DNA of 64,000 bases, taken from NCBI RefSeq assembly GCF_019795295.1, contig NZ_JAIMCG010000005.1, forward strand, positions 186,001-250,000. The letters run 5' to 3'. A program made the position numbers and the translations under genes. The stretch is from Cupriavidus sp. AU9028. GTDB lineage: Bacteria; Pseudomonadota; Gammaproteobacteria; Burkholderiales; Burkholderiaceae. The number at the start of each line of letters is the position of its first letter. Positions within the stretch are counted from its first letter, which is position 1. Shown here in pieces: positions 45,237 through 55,076 of the stretch. Under the pieces are notes generated by a model. It saw only the letters and a list, made by a program, of their open reading frames with translations, was not told the origin of the DNA and made no database searches.

Positions 45237-45779
45237 TCAGGCCGCCGCGCAGCCGCCGGGTGCGATGGAGACTTCGCCGACGGGCCGATTGCCGATCCCG
45301 GTGTAGCGGAACACCAGCGCAATGCCCAGGCGCCCGAGTACGGGCACATCCGGGTTGCGGCAGATGCCGCGCACCAGCGCCGGCCGGGCACTGGCCATGA
45401 ACGAGGCCGTTCCCTCGCGCGAGGCGTCGAACTCGAACAGGTTCAGATGGAACACCACGCGCTTGCCGGCTTCGCCGCTGCAGCCTTCCAGGCGCGTCGC
45501 GCTGTCCAGCACGAAGGGACCGGATCGCGTCAGTTCCCGGCAGGCGCTGCCGATCGCCGCGTCGGTCGTGCCGACCGGGCCGGTCAGGCGGGTGACGCCG
45601 GTCATGCCGGTGGGTTTGCCGTCCGCCACGCCTACGAGCAGCCTGGCCAGCGCCGACATGGCATGGGGCAGAGGGAACTGGTTCGGCGTGTCCTGCCCGA
45701 AGGCAGGGACAGAGGTACAGGCAATCAGCAAGGCCGCACGCCAGGGGGCCGACTTTCGGGGCAGTGTCGCGTTCCGCAT
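45237..45779 (-). CDS. Small secreted protein of unknown function
   Basis: 180 residues. Signal peptide MRNATLPRKSAPWRAALLIA, cleavage near AFG/QDTPNQ. The mature part contains four cysteines (SACREL, LEGCSG, RGICRN, APGGCAAA), consistent with two disulfides in the periplasm. The pattern FVLDSATRLEGCSG and LGIALVFRYTGIGN suggests a beta-rich fold. Family not recognised. It lies on the strand of the hybrid kinase and may share regulation with it; a TTCTACAT dyad is upstream. Confidence 0.75.
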   Translation of the reverse strand: MRNATLPRKSAPWRAALLIACTSVPAFGQDTPNQFPLPHAMSALARLLVGVADGKPTGMTGVTRLTGPVGTTDAAIGSACRELTRSGPFVLDSATRLEGCSGEAGKRVVFHLNLFEFDASREGTASFMASARPALVRGICRNPDVPVLGRLGIALVFRYTGIGNRPVGEVSIAPGGCAAA

Positions 45780-45893
45780 GGAAATATCGGTATCGAGTCG
45801 CCAAGGGGGGCGGATTCGCGCAATTCGCGCAGTGCCATGCCGCAACCTTAGCGACCTGGCCCATGCGCTTCTGTCAGTTCTTGTCCTACAAAC

Positions 45894-45915
45894 TTCTACA
45901 TGTTGGAATGTAGAA
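45894..45915. promoter_or_regulatory. Perfect inverted repeat TTCTACAT-N6-ATGTAGAA
   Basis: 8-bp arms around GTTGGA, in the 404-base divergent region between the secreted protein gene (start 45779) and the esterase gene (start 46184). Layout fits a dimeric regulator site. The rest of this region is AT-richer and shows no gene. Confidence 0.6.
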
Positions 45916-46183
45916 ATGTCCACTGCGGGCAAAATTTGCTTGCTATTCAACGGCCTAGCTGCCGAAAGCGAAGCGGGCCGGAGCGGTGAACCAAGGGCAA
46001 AAAATCGGCAAAAAAGTGCCACAAACCCGGCTTCTGCCGTGCTGAGCGCTCGCCAATCGCCTGTTTCATCACGCATGCATCGGTTGGCCCTCCATCCTCC
46101 CGCGACCATCCGCGTGTTACGCTGCACTGCAACATGCTGGCCCCGATACTGCGTGGCAAGCATGGATTGAAGCAGGAGTTCGA

Positions 46184-47338
46184 ATGGCTGAGGAGTGGTA
46201 CACGCGCTGGACAGAGTGGGATTCCCCACTGGGTGCCGGGGATGACGGAAGGTCGGCACGCGAGCGGGCGGCCACGGGTGGCGCGCTGGCGCAAGCGGCG
46301 AGGGCACTGGGACTGGAGGCAATCGGTTTGCGCTCCCGCGGCGTGCCGTCCCCGGAGCAACGGGTGCGCTCGCCATGGCGACCGGCGGAGCTTCCCACCG
46401 GGCCGCTGCCCGGCCGCTGGCAAGGTCACCGGCTGAAACTGCCGCTGGCGCCCGGCGAGCTGTTGTCCCAGCTGAACTACCGCCTTTACGAGCCGTCGCA
46501 TCGAACCTCGCGCGCGTCGCCGGTGGTGGTGATGCTGCACGGCTGTGGGCAGAACGCGGACGATTTCGCCAGCGGCACGAGGATGAACGCGCTCGCGGAG
46601 CAGCAGGGTTTCCTGGTCGCCTATCCGGAGCAGACAGTACGGCGGCAACTGCAGCGCTGCTGGCACTGGTTCGACCTCGCCGCCGGGGAGGGCCTGCGCG
46701 AGGTACAGGCCATCGGCGCGCTGATCGATACGCTGGCGTCGCGGCCCGACGTCGACCCGTCGCGCATCTATCTGGCGGGACTGTCGGCAGGTGCCGCCAT
46801 GGCAGCAGTGGTGGCGCTGCGCTACCCGGACAAGGTCGCCGCAGTGGGCCTGCACTCGGGCGTGGTGATCGGCGCCGCGGACAGTGCCCGCAGCGGCCTG
46901 GCGGTGATGCGCAATGGCAGCCCGCTGGGCTGGCGCCAGCCCGTTGCCTTGCTGGATGCCGCCGGCGTGCAGGACGGTGGCGCGCCGATGCCGGCCCTGA
47001 TCCTGCACGGGCTGGACGACGATGTCGTCAACCCGGTCAACGCCAGATTGCTGGCGCGCCAGTTCCTTGCCTACAACCGCATGGGGCGGCTGCAGGGGGA
47101 CGGACGGCACGGCCGCTCCGGCGCGGACCAGCCCGCGGAAGGGATGCCGGAACTGGCCAACGGGCACTATCTGGAGCGTCGTTACCGTAGTCCGGCTGGC
47201 GAACTGGTCCAGCTTTGCGAGATCGCGGGGCTGGACCATGCCTGGAGCGGGGGCGATCCCGCCTACCGCTATCACAGCGCCACCGGCCCGGACGCCAGCG
47301 CGCTGATGTGGGACTTCTTCCGCCGCTACCGGCGCTGA
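46184..47338 (+). CDS. PHB depolymerase-family alpha/beta hydrolase (LpqC-like esterase)
   Basis: 384 residues. Core alpha/beta hydrolase: VVVMLHGCGQNADDFA (oxyanion region), nucleophile Ser in YLAGLSAGAAM, Asp in LILHGLDDDVVNP, and His in EIAGLDHAWSGG. Esterase_PHB family enzymes hydrolyse polyhydroxybutyrate oligomers or other esters. AGGAG lies six bases before the ATG at 46184. About 90 residues precede the catalytic domain, and no signal peptide is evident, which favours an intracellular enzyme. Confidence 0.9.
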   Translation: MAEEWYTRWTEWDSPLGAGDDGRSARERAATGGALAQAARALGLEAIGLRSRGVPSPEQRVRSPWRPAELPTGPLPGRWQGHRLKLPLAPGELLSQLNYRLYEPSHRTSRASPVVVMLHGCGQNADDFASGTRMNALAEQQGFLVAYPEQTVRRQLQRCWHWFDLAAGEGLREVQAIGALIDTLASRPDVDPSRIYLAGLSAGAAMAAVVALRYPDKVAAVGLHSGVVIGAADSARSGLAVMRNGSPLGWRQPVALLDAAGVQDGGAPMPALILHGLDDDVVNPVNARLLARQFLAYNRMGRLQGDGRHGRSGADQPAEGMPELANGHYLERRYRSPAGELVQLCEIAGLDHAWSGGDPAYRYHSATGPDASALMWDFFRRYRR

Positions 47339-47380
47339 GGGGGAAGGCCCGCGCCGCGCCGGCAGCGCCGCACCACGCCG

Positions 47381-48694
47381 TCAGGCCACGTGCTTGCGGC
47401 GCGCGAACAGCGCGGTCACCATGCCCAGCAGGCACAGCGCGACCACGTAATGGGCCGGTGCCAGCGGATCCTGCTTCATCATCAGCGTCACCACCATCGG
47501 GGTCAGGCCGCCGAAGATCGCGTACGACACGTTGTACGAGAAGGACAAACCGGAGAAGCGGACCTTGGCCGGAAACGCGTGCACCAGCACGTACGGGACC
47601 GCGCCAATGGTGCCGACGGCCAGGCCGGTGACGGCATACAGCGGCAGCAGCAGGTCCGGACGGTGGCCGATCGTGGTGTAGAAGATCCAGGCCGATGCGG
47701 CGAGGAACAGGCCGCCGAAGAACAGCGTGCGGCGCGCGCCGATGCGGTCGGCCAGCGCGCCGGCGATGATGCAGCCGATCGACAGGCAAAGCGTGGCCAC
47801 GCTATTGGCGACCAGCGCCGTGCGTGCATCGAAGCCATATTGCTTCTGCAGGAAGGTCGGGGTCATCAGGATCACCACGACGATCCCGGCCGAGAGCATC
47901 CAGGTCAGCAGCATCGACACGGCCACGGCGCCGCGGTGATCGCGCACGACCGCCTTCAGCGGCATCTCGGCGGCAAGCGCCTTCTTTGCCTGCAGTTCGG
48001 CGAATACCGGCGTTTCATGCAGCCAGCGGCGCAGATACATCGACGCGATGCCGAACACCCCGCCCAGCAGGAACGGCACGCGCCAGCCCCACTGCGCCAG
48101 CTCGTCCGGCGCGAACACCGAGTTGATCGCGGTGGCCACCAGCGAGCCAAGCAGGATGCCGGCGGTCAGGCCGCAGGTCAGCGTGCCGCAGGCGTAGCCG
48201 ATATGACGCGCGGGCACGTGCTCGGAGACGAACACCCAGGCGCCGGGCACCTCGCCGCCCACCGCGGCGCCCTGCATGATGCGCAGCACCAGCAGCGCGA
48301 CCGGCGCGGCCAGCCCGATCGCGTGATAGGTCGGCAGCAGACCCATCAGCAGCGTGGGCACCGACATCAGCAGGATCGACAGCGTGAACATCTTCTTGCG
48401 GCCGAGCAGGTCGCCGAAGTGGGCCATGATGATGCCGCCCAGCGGCCGGGCAAGGTAGCCCGCCGCAAAGATCCCGAAGGTCTGCAGCTGGCGCAGCCAT
48501 TCCGGGATCGAAGGCGGGAAGAACAGCTGCCCGATCACCGTGGCGAAGAAAACGAAGATGATGAAGTCGTAGAACTCGAGGGCGCCGCCGAGGGCGGCAA
48601 GCGACAGGGTCTTGTAATCCTGGCGCGTCAATGGACGGGCGGCCGGCGCTGCGGGCGCGACGGCGACATCCACGGTACTGCTGGTGGTCGACAT
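47381..48694 (-). CDS. MFS transporter, metabolite:H+ symporter (MHS) type
   Basis: 437 residues with twelve predicted helices. MHS features: GGALEFYDFIIFVFFATVIGQLFFP, ARPLGGIIMAHFGDLLGRKK (loop 2-3 motif) and GGEVPGAWVFVSEHVPA. Transports a mono- or dicarboxylate with protons, by family. The start MSTTSST at 48694 fits the N-terminal length of relatives; the upstream frame is not conserved-looking. A 34-bp hairpin lies about 160 bases upstream. Confidence 0.92.
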   Translation of the reverse strand: MSTTSSTVDVAVAPAAPAARPLTRQDYKTLSLAALGGALEFYDFIIFVFFATVIGQLFFPPSIPEWLRQLQTFGIFAAGYLARPLGGIIMAHFGDLLGRKKMFTLSILLMSVPTLLMGLLPTYHAIGLAAPVALLVLRIMQGAAVGGEVPGAWVFVSEHVPARHIGYACGTLTCGLTAGILLGSLVATAINSVFAPDELAQWGWRVPFLLGGVFGIASMYLRRWLHETPVFAELQAKKALAAEMPLKAVVRDHRGAVAVSMLLTWMLSAGIVVVILMTPTFLQKQYGFDARTALVANSVATLCLSIGCIIAGALADRIGARRTLFFGGLFLAASAWIFYTTIGHRPDLLLPLYAVTGLAVGTIGAVPYVLVHAFPAKVRFSGLSFSYNVSYAIFGGLTPMVVTLMMKQDPLAPAHYVVALCLLGMVTALFARRKHVA

Positions 48695-48852
48695 GAAAAG
48701 ACTCGCATGAGAGGAGTTCGCATGCGAAGCGCGAAACACGGGATGCGTGGCGGGGAGCGGCTGGGGGTACAGCGCAGTGAGGCGGAGGCAGGCGACGGGT
48801 AAGTCTCTTGCTCGCGAGGGGACGCTTCGCAAAGCGGAAAATATACCACGCC

Positions 48853-48886
48853 GGTGACGCAGTGCAGCAAACTGCACCGCGTCACC
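48853..48886. promoter_or_regulatory. 34-bp near-perfect dyad between MFS and DUF748 genes
   Basis: Arms GGTGACGCAGTGCAG and CTGCACCGCGTCACC around CAAA, with one mismatch in 15 pairs. A TATATT follows on the minus strand, so it may be an operator of the MFS promoter. The whole intergenic stretch 48695-49138 (444 bases) shows no other gene. Confidence 0.6.
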
Positions 48887-49138
48887 CTAGGGAGGCTTCA
48901 GTCCCTTCCATACCGGCACGCAATTGTGCCAAAGCGTTATCTCTCACCCACCTTGTCATCAATGTCGGCAATAATTCGCCCTTGCTCCGCACCCCAAAGG
49001 GCAAGCCCGCCACTCCGTCTGCTTCGGTATGGCAAGAACGACACATCACAAGGGCCAAAGGGAGGGGTGCGGGCCGGTACGGCGACGGGATGGCCCTGTC
49101 GCGCCGCGTGACCGGCGGGGTCGGTATCTCGGAACGAC

Positions 49139-52100
49139 ATGGCATTGAGAAATATGTTGCACGCAGTACGAGCCACTGCGGTGGCAACCCCGCGCCGCCG
49201 CGCCGCGCTATGGCTCGGCGCGGGGACGGCTGCCGCGGTGGCATTGTTCGGCCTGGCCGGATGGTTCGGCGGCCCGCCGCTGCTGCGCGCGGTGATCGCC
49301 AGCCAGGCCAGCGAGGCGCTGGGACGCAAGGTGACGGTCGAGACCGCATCGGTGCGGCCATTTGCGCTGGCCGCCTCGCTCGGCAAGCTGTCTGTCATGG
49401 AACCCGACGGCGTCACGCCGATGCTCAGCATCGCGTCGGTCGAGGCCGATGCATCGATCGCCTCCCTGTGGCGCCTGGCGCCGGTGGTGGATTCTCTGCA
49501 CGTCGACGGCGTGTCACTGCGTGTCGGCCGCGACGCGCAGGGCCGCTTCAGTTTCGACGACATCCGCCAGCGCCTGGCAGCCAGACCGGCCGCGCCGGAC
49601 GGCGAGCCGGCACGCTTTTCGATCAACAACATCGCCCTGACCGGCAGCAGCATCGTATTCGACGACCGGCTGCTGGGAGAGACCCAGCGCGTCGAGCATC
49701 TCACTGTCACGCTGCCCTTCCTGTCCAACCTGCCGCATGACGTCAATATCGTCACGCAGCCGACCCTCAGCGCGCATCTGAACGGATCGCCGCTGGCCGT
49801 CAGCGGCACCATGCTGCCCTTTGCCGATGATCGCGAGGCGCAGCTGAACATCGATCTGGACGGACTGGACCTGACCCGCTTCGCGCCCTTCGTGCCGCGC
49901 CTGAACGATGCGCGCATCGAGGGGGGGCGGCTGGACACGCGGCTGGTGCTGGGCTTCCGCCAGCAGCAGGCGCAGCAGCATGTCGAACTGTCGGGGACGG
50001 CAACGCTGCAAGGAGCCGAGCTGCGGCGGCACAACGGCGATCCGCTGTTGAAGGCCGAGCGGATCGCCGTCGATCTTGCCGCGCTGGCACCGGCGGAGCG
50101 GCGCGTCCACCTGAAGTCGGTCCAGATCGACGGGATCGCCGCGCAGTTGTGGCGCCGTCGTGACGGCACGCTGGACCTGGCCTCGGCGCTGCTGCCTGCC
50201 ACGCCATCGTCCGTCGCCACGCCGTCCGTGCAGCCGTCTTCCGTTCCCGCTCCGGCATCGGCGCCGGCGGCCCCGATGCCGGCCAGCGATGCGGCGGCGA
50301 GCAGCAAGGCCGGGGCCGAGCCGGCATGGCGCTATGCGGTCGATGTGCTGCAGGTGCGCGATTCGCGCGTGACGGTGCGCGACGATGCCGCGCCGTCGGG
50401 GCCGGGCACGCTGGCGCTCGCACCGATCGAGATCCGGGTGGAAGGGCTGGCCGGCGACAGCGAGAAGCCGGCCCGCGTCGAGGCGACGGTCTCCACCGGC
50501 AATGGCCAGACCCTGGTGCATCAGGGTCAGCTGTCCTTGCAGGGCAAGTCGGCCAGCGGCACCCTGATGGCAGCCGGCATCGAGCCCCAGGCGCTGGCAG
50601 CATGGTGGCCGGCCGAACTGCAGGTGCGGCTGGGCCAGTCGGCCGTCAATGCCGAACTGCACTACCGGATGTCGTGGGCCGGACCGGACTTCGCGCTGGC
50701 GCTGGACAAGTCCCGTATCGAACTGGAGCGGTTGCAGGTTTGGGCTGGCCGGGCGGCAGGCCGCCAGCCGGCGGCGGCGCCGTCGGCAGCCGCTTCCAGC
50801 GGTGAAGATGCAGCGCAGGTCCGCCGGGCCCGTGCGCGCGGCGATCTGGTGGGCGAGAATCTGCCGCTGCTCGCGGCCGACAAGATCAGCGCCGACGGAC
50901 TGCAGTTCGATCTGGCGCAGCGGCGCCTCAGCCTGGCCCAGCTGCGGCTCGATGGCCCCGAACTGGCCGCCACCCGCGATCATCGCGGCCAATTGATCGA
51001 GGCGGCGCGGCTGTGGTCGGCGCAACGGCCGGCCGCTGGCGCCCCACGCGGCGCCGCGCCGGGCACAACGCGTACCGAGCCGCGCGGCGCCCCACCGACC
51101 GCGCCGGCGTGGCAGGTATCGGTAGGCGCCGTGCGGATCGACGATGGCCGGATGCGGCTGGCCGACCTGGCGCCGGCCGCCGCCAACCGCGATCGTCCGG
51201 TGGTTCACCAGCTGCGGGGGATCCGGCTCGAAACCGGCACGCTGCGCTGGCCGCTCGCCAACGCTGCGCTGCCACTCAAGCTGCAGGCGCAGAGCGGGCG
51301 GCGCGGATCGCTATCGCTGGAAGGGACCGTGCAGCCGACCCTGCCGGCGGCAACCCTGCAGGTCGACGTGCGCGATGTCGAACTGGCGCCGCTGCAACCC
51401 TATCTGGGCGAGCGCTTCAACGCCGGGCTGCGCGCGGGCAATGCCACCGTGCAAGGCAGGCTGGAGGCGTCGCTGCCGGCCGGCAAGCCGCCGCAGGCGT
51501 CCTTCGCCGGTTCGGCGAAGCTGTCCAACGTGCGTACGGTGGACCGCACCAACGGCGAGGATTTCGTACGCTGGCGCAACCTGGGCCTGGCCGGCATCGA
51601 TTTTCGCCTGCGCGACAAGGCGCCGATGCAGCTCGCCGTGCGGGACGTCGCCCTCAGCGACTTCTATGCGCGTCTGATCCTGAACGCCAATGGCCGGCTG
51701 AATCTGCAGGACGTGATGCGGCCGGACGAAGGCGGGGAAGGCAATGCCGACGCGCAGCCCGGCAAGCCAACCGGTCCGACGCCGCTGACCCAGGCCAGCA
51801 ATGGCACTGCCGCGAGCGGTGCCGCCGGCAAGCCGGCCAGTGCCGCGACGGGTCCTGCGCCGGTGATCCGGGTGGGTGGCGTACGCGTCGAGAAGGGCAA
51901 CATCAACTTCTCCGACTTCTACGTCAAGCCGAACTACACCGCCAACCTGACCGGCATGAAGGGCTCGATCTCCGGCTTTGCGACCGGAGAGGCGGCGCCG
52001 GCGGACGTGGTGCTGGAAGGGCGGCTGGACGACGACGCGCCGGTCACCATCAGCGGCAAGCTCAATCCGCTGGGCCAGCAGCTGTATCTCGATATCGCGG

Positions 52101-53110
52101 CCAAGGCCGCCGGCGTGGAGCTGACCCGGCTGACGCCATATGCGGCCAAGTACGCGGGGTATCCCATCACCAAGGGGAAGATGACGGTCGATGTGGCCTA
52201 CAAGATCGAGAACGGGCAGCTGAACGCCAGCAACCACCTGTTCCTCGAGCAGCTGACCTTCGGCGACCGGGTGGAAAGCGCGGATGCCACCAAGCTGCCG
52301 GTGCTGCTGGCCGTCTCGCTGCTGAAGGACCGCAACGGTGTCATCGATATCAACCTGCCGGTGTCGGGCTCGCTGTCCGACCCGGAATTCAGCATCGGTG
52401 GCGTGATCGGCCGCGTCATCGTCAACTTGCTCACGCGGGCCATCACCTCGCCCTTCTCGCTGCTGGCCTCCGCCTTTGGCGGCAGCGCCGAGGAACTCGG
52501 ACACGTCGACTTTGCCGCCGGCTCGGCCGAACTGGACGAGCAGGCGCGCAAGCGGCTCGGCACGCTGGCCACCGCACTGAAGGAGCGGCCGGCGCTGCGG
52601 CTGGAGATCACCGGCCGCATCGATCCGGTCGCCGATGCCGCGGGCGCGCGCAAGGCCTGGCTGCAGGAACAGGTGACCGAGGAGAAGATCCGCCGCCTGC
52701 GTCAGGCAGCCCGCCAGCAGTCGCGCAGTGCCGCCGAGGAAGAGGGCCAGCAGGGCGCGCGCGTCACGGTCAGCGCCGAGGAATACCCGACCTATCTGGA
52801 AGCGGTGTACAAGCGCGCCGACTTCAGCAAGCCGCGCAACATGATCGGCCTTGCCCGTCCGCTACCGGTCGAGCAGATGGAGGCGCTGCTGCTCGAGCAT
52901 GCGCCGGTGACCGATGCCGGGTTGCGGCAGCTGGCGGAAAAGCGGGCGTTGATCGTCAAGCAGACGCTCGAGCGCGAGGGCAAGGTGCCTTCCGAACGGC
53001 TCTTTCTGACCGCACCCAAGGTGGAGCCGGAGAAGCGGGAGGAGGCCGAGGGGAAGGCCGGCGGCAAGGCGATCGCGACCCGCGTGGACTTCGCGCTGCG
53101 CCAGTCGTAG
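49139..53110 (+). CDS. DUF748/AsmA-like envelope protein
   Basis: 1323 residues. N-terminal membrane helix (about 23-48, LWLGAGTAAAVALFGLAGWF), then repeated AsmA-like beta segments (LSVMEPDGVTPMLSIASVEADAS; VRVEKGNINFSDFYVKPNYTANL; VNLLTRAITSPFSLLASAFGG) and a C-terminal region with an OmpA-like echo (VDFAAGSAELDEQARKRLGTLA). DUF748 proteins belong to the AsmA/TamB/YhdP group of bridge-like proteins thought to carry phospholipids across the periplasm. Several Ala/Pro/Ser-rich inserts occur (about 355-395, 865-910). Single-gene unit. Confidence 0.88.
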   Translation: MALRNMLHAVRATAVATPRRRAALWLGAGTAAAVALFGLAGWFGGPPLLRAVIASQASEALGRKVTVETASVRPFALAASLGKLSVMEPDGVTPMLSIASVEADASIASLWRLAPVVDSLHVDGVSLRVGRDAQGRFSFDDIRQRLAARPAAPDGEPARFSINNIALTGSSIVFDDRLLGETQRVEHLTVTLPFLSNLPHDVNIVTQPTLSAHLNGSPLAVSGTMLPFADDREAQLNIDLDGLDLTRFAPFVPRLNDARIEGGRLDTRLVLGFRQQQAQQHVELSGTATLQGAELRRHNGDPLLKAERIAVDLAALAPAERRVHLKSVQIDGIAAQLWRRRDGTLDLASALLPATPSSVATPSVQPSSVPAPASAPAAPMPASDAAASSKAGAEPAWRYAVDVLQVRDSRVTVRDDAAPSGPGTLALAPIEIRVEGLAGDSEKPARVEATVSTGNGQTLVHQGQLSLQGKSASGTLMAAGIEPQALAAWWPAELQVRLGQSAVNAELHYRMSWAGPDFALALDKSRIELERLQVWAGRAAGRQPAAAPSAAASSGEDAAQVRRARARGDLVGENLPLLAADKISADGLQFDLAQRRLSLAQLRLDGPELAATRDHRGQLIEAARLWSAQRPAAGAPRGAAPGTTRTEPRGAPPTAPAWQVSVGAVRIDDGRMRLADLAPAAANRDRPVVHQLRGIRLETGTLRWPLANAALPLKLQAQSGRRGSLSLEGTVQPTLPAATLQVDVRDVELAPLQPYLGERFNAGLRAGNATVQGRLEASLPAGKPPQASFAGSAKLSNVRTVDRTNGEDFVRWRNLGLAGIDFRLRDKAPMQLAVRDVALSDFYARLILNANGRLNLQDVMRPDEGGEGNADAQPGKPTGPTPLTQASNGTAASGAAGKPASAATGPAPVIRVGGVRVEKGNINFSDFYVKPNYTANLTGMKGSISGFATGEAAPADVVLEGRLDDDAPVTISGKLNPLGQQLYLDIAAKAAGVELTRLTPYAAKYAGYPITKGKMTVDVAYKIENGQLNASNHLFLEQLTFGDRVESADATKLPVLLAVSLLKDRNGVIDINLPVSGSLSDPEFSIGGVIGRVIVNLLTRAITSPFSLLASAFGGSAEELGHVDFAAGSAELDEQARKRLGTLATALKERPALRLEITGRIDPVADAAGARKAWLQEQVTEEKIRRLRQAARQQSRSAAEEEGQQGARVTVSAEEYPTYLEAVYKRADFSKPRNMIGLARPLPVEQMEALLLEHAPVTDAGLRQLAEKRALIVKQTLEREGKVPSERLFLTAPKVEPEKREEAEGKAGGKAIATRVDFALRQS

Positions 53111-53138
53111 CGCCCGGCCAACGGGCCTGGGGTCGGCG

Positions 53139-54389
53139 CTACGCGCTCAGGCGGATGTCGCCGAGGATCATGCGGTCGCGTGGCAGTGCGGGCAGCCGGC
53201 CAAAGTCGATCGACAGATCCTGCGCCGGCAGCGAATAGCGCAGCCGCTGGCCGAGGAATCGCGCCGCCTGCCGCATCAGCGCGATCGTGATGCCCTCGCC
53301 GGGGCAGCGGTGATGGGTCGCGGCGTCGGCGCCGCCCTGCGGCACGAAGTCGAAGGGCGTCGGCGCGCGCGGGAGAAAGCGCTCGGGCAGAAAGGCATCC
53401 GGCCGCTCCCAGCTGCGCGGGTCGTGGTTGGTGCCATACAGGTCGAGCATCGCGCGCCTGCCGCGAGCGAACCGCAGACCGCGCCACTCGAAGTCCTCCC
53501 GCACCAGGGCGACCACGGCGGGGAAGAACGGATACCAGCGCCGGACTTCCTGCACGAAGGCATCCAGCCAGGCGTTGTCGCTGCCCGCCAGCGCCTCGCG
53601 ACAATGCGGGTGCGCCTGCAGCGCATGCGCGACGAACACGATGAATACCGACACCGCGACTGTCGGGCGCAGCAGGTTGGCCAGTTCCACCGCCGCAATG
53701 CTGGGCGCCAGCAGCTTGCCGTCCTCGTCGCGAAACCACGCCACTGCATACAGCGCCTTGTTCTCGGCCACCTCGACGTGGCCGGCGCGCACGTGATCGA
53801 TCAGCCTGGACAGCCAGCTCTCGATTTGCGAGCGGGCGCGGCGCGAGCGGAAGTGGCCAAGCCCCGGCGCGGCGGCCTGGTCGAACAGGGCCGTCAACTG
53901 TTCGCTGCGTCGGGGCAGGTCTTCTTGCGGGACCGGCACACCGGCCCATTCGCATACCGCCTGCGTCAGCATCGGATGCAACGCGTGGTAGAGCGGGAAC
54001 GAAGGACCGCCGGACCAGCGCTGCGCCGCGAGCTCCCAATGCTGCCCCACGGTATGGAGCAGTTCGTCCACACGGTCGGCGTCCACCACGCGCATGAACA
54101 GGCTCTTGCGCCAGCGGTGCGCCTCGCCGTCCAGCCCCTGCACCGCACCCTTGCCGAACAGCGTCGCCCGTAGCGGCTCCGGCGCCGCACCTTCCCGCTG
54201 GAAGCGCTGCCTGTCGTAGAAGAGGGCAACCGCCTCGGGTCCGGTCATGCAGATGGTCCGGCGCAGCAGGAGGCGGCTTTCGAATACGTCACTGCCGAGC
54301 GCCAGGCTGCGCCGGGAGAGATAGCGGTACGGGTCGGCCATCAGCGCAACGGTGTGGTCCCAGGGAAGGTCGTGCGGCATCGCTGACAT
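53139..54389 (-). CDS. CYP152-family cytochrome P450 (fatty-acid peroxygenase type)
   Basis: 416 residues. The I-helix Arg241-Pro242 pair (LLRPTVAV) replaces the usual acid-alcohol pair and is the hallmark of CYP152 enzymes; the heme ligand is Cys362 in HHRCPGEGI. This numbering nearly equals that of B. subtilis BS-beta (Arg242-Pro243, Cys363). Such enzymes use H2O2 to hydroxylate or decarboxylate fatty acids, with the substrate carboxylate paired to the Arg. GGAG lies 8 bases before the ATG at 54389. Divergent from a rubredoxin gene. Outcome (alpha, beta or alkene) cannot be read from sequence. Confidence 0.93.
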   Translation of the reverse strand: MSAMPHDLPWDHTVALMADPYRYLSRRSLALGSDVFESRLLLRRTICMTGPEAVALFYDRQRFQREGAAPEPLRATLFGKGAVQGLDGEAHRWRKSLFMRVVDADRVDELLHTVGQHWELAAQRWSGGPSFPLYHALHPMLTQAVCEWAGVPVPQEDLPRRSEQLTALFDQAAAPGLGHFRSRRARSQIESWLSRLIDHVRAGHVEVAENKALYAVAWFRDEDGKLLAPSIAAVELANLLRPTVAVSVFIVFVAHALQAHPHCREALAGSDNAWLDAFVQEVRRWYPFFPAVVALVREDFEWRGLRFARGRRAMLDLYGTNHDPRSWERPDAFLPERFLPRAPTPFDFVPQGGADAATHHRCPGEGITIALMRQAARFLGQRLRYSLPAQDLSIDFGRLPALPRDRMILGDIRLSA

Positions 54390-54556
54390 GCGGTGGACTC
54401 CGGTCGATTTGGCGCAGGGAATCTGCAACCGTCATGCCAGCGACGATGGCGTTGAAGTGCGCGCCGGCAAGGGACGGGCGCAGCCGGTATCATGCCGGGC
54501 TGGCGGGTCGACCGGCGGATACCGTGTCGGCCACATTCGGACCGAGGAGAGAAAAG

Positions 54557-54769
54557 TTGCAGCAGATGGAAGCGCCGCGCGATGCGGCGGGCGATGCGGT
54601 CGGTTATCGCACCTGGGTTTGCCTGATTTGCGGTTGGGTCTACGACGAAGAGCAGGGCTGGCCCGAGGACGGCATCGCTGCGGGGACAAGGTGGGAGGAC
54701 ATTCCGGAAGACTGGCGCTGCCCGGAATGCGACGTGGCGAAGGCGGACTTCGCAATGGTGGCGTTGTAA
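54557..54769 (+). CDS. Rubredoxin
   Basis: 70 residues from a TTG start: AGGAG is seven bases upstream, whereas the next ATG (54566) is sixteen away. Iron site CLICGW and CPECDV, with the conserved [12 protein letters not shown] loop and WRCPEC. A small one-iron electron carrier in the cytoplasm. It shares a 167-base divergent region with the CYP152 gene. A peroxide-driven P450 should not need it, so pairing may be regulatory, or it may serve other oxidoreductases. Confidence 0.92.
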   Translation: MQQMEAPRDAAGDAVGYRTWVCLICGWVYDEEQGWPEDGIAAGTRWEDIPEDWRCPECDVAKADFAMVAL

Positions 54770-54780
54770 CCCACAGCGCT

Positions 54781-54893
54781 ACCCTCTCCCGCATGCAAGA
54801 GAGGGCAATCCCACAGGGTCCGCCCGCGATGCCGCCTTCGTCTTGCTTCCCTTGCCCGCCTGCGGCAGGCAGCGGCGGGGAAGAGGATCCCCG
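54781..54893. repeat. Decayed copy of the CCCTCTCCC-type palindromic repeat, copy C
   Basis: ACCCTCTCCCGC..AAGAGAGGGCAATCC followed by CCCTTGCCCGCCTGCGGCAGGC and GGGGAAGAGGATCC: the two-hairpin layout is recognisable but mismatched, unlike the clean copies elsewhere. Confidence 0.6.
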
Positions 54894-55076
54894 CTAGATC
54901 AGCATCGGAATCGCCTCCAGCACCGCGATGCCAAGCAGCCCGCCCGCAATCGCGCCGAGCGTGCGGCAACTGACCTTCAGCGGACGCGCTTCCACTGGCA
55001 GCAGTCCCATCACGATGACGCCGACAAGCGCCATCGGAATCAGGAAGATCAAATCGTGGGGATCGAAGGTCGGCAT
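54894..55076 (-). CDS. Small two-helix membrane protein of unknown function
   Basis: 60 residues from MPTFDPHDLIFLIPMALVGV, with GGAG six bases upstream. Two hydrophobic segments, LIFLIPMALVGVIVMGLLP and TLGAIAGGLLGIAVLEAIP. No family recognised; it may be an accessory membrane protein. It sits directly after the decayed repeat, which forms the end of its transcript. Confidence 0.65.
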   Translation of the reverse strand: MPTFDPHDLIFLIPMALVGVIVMGLLPVEARPLKVSCRTLGAIAGGLLGIAVLEAIPMLI

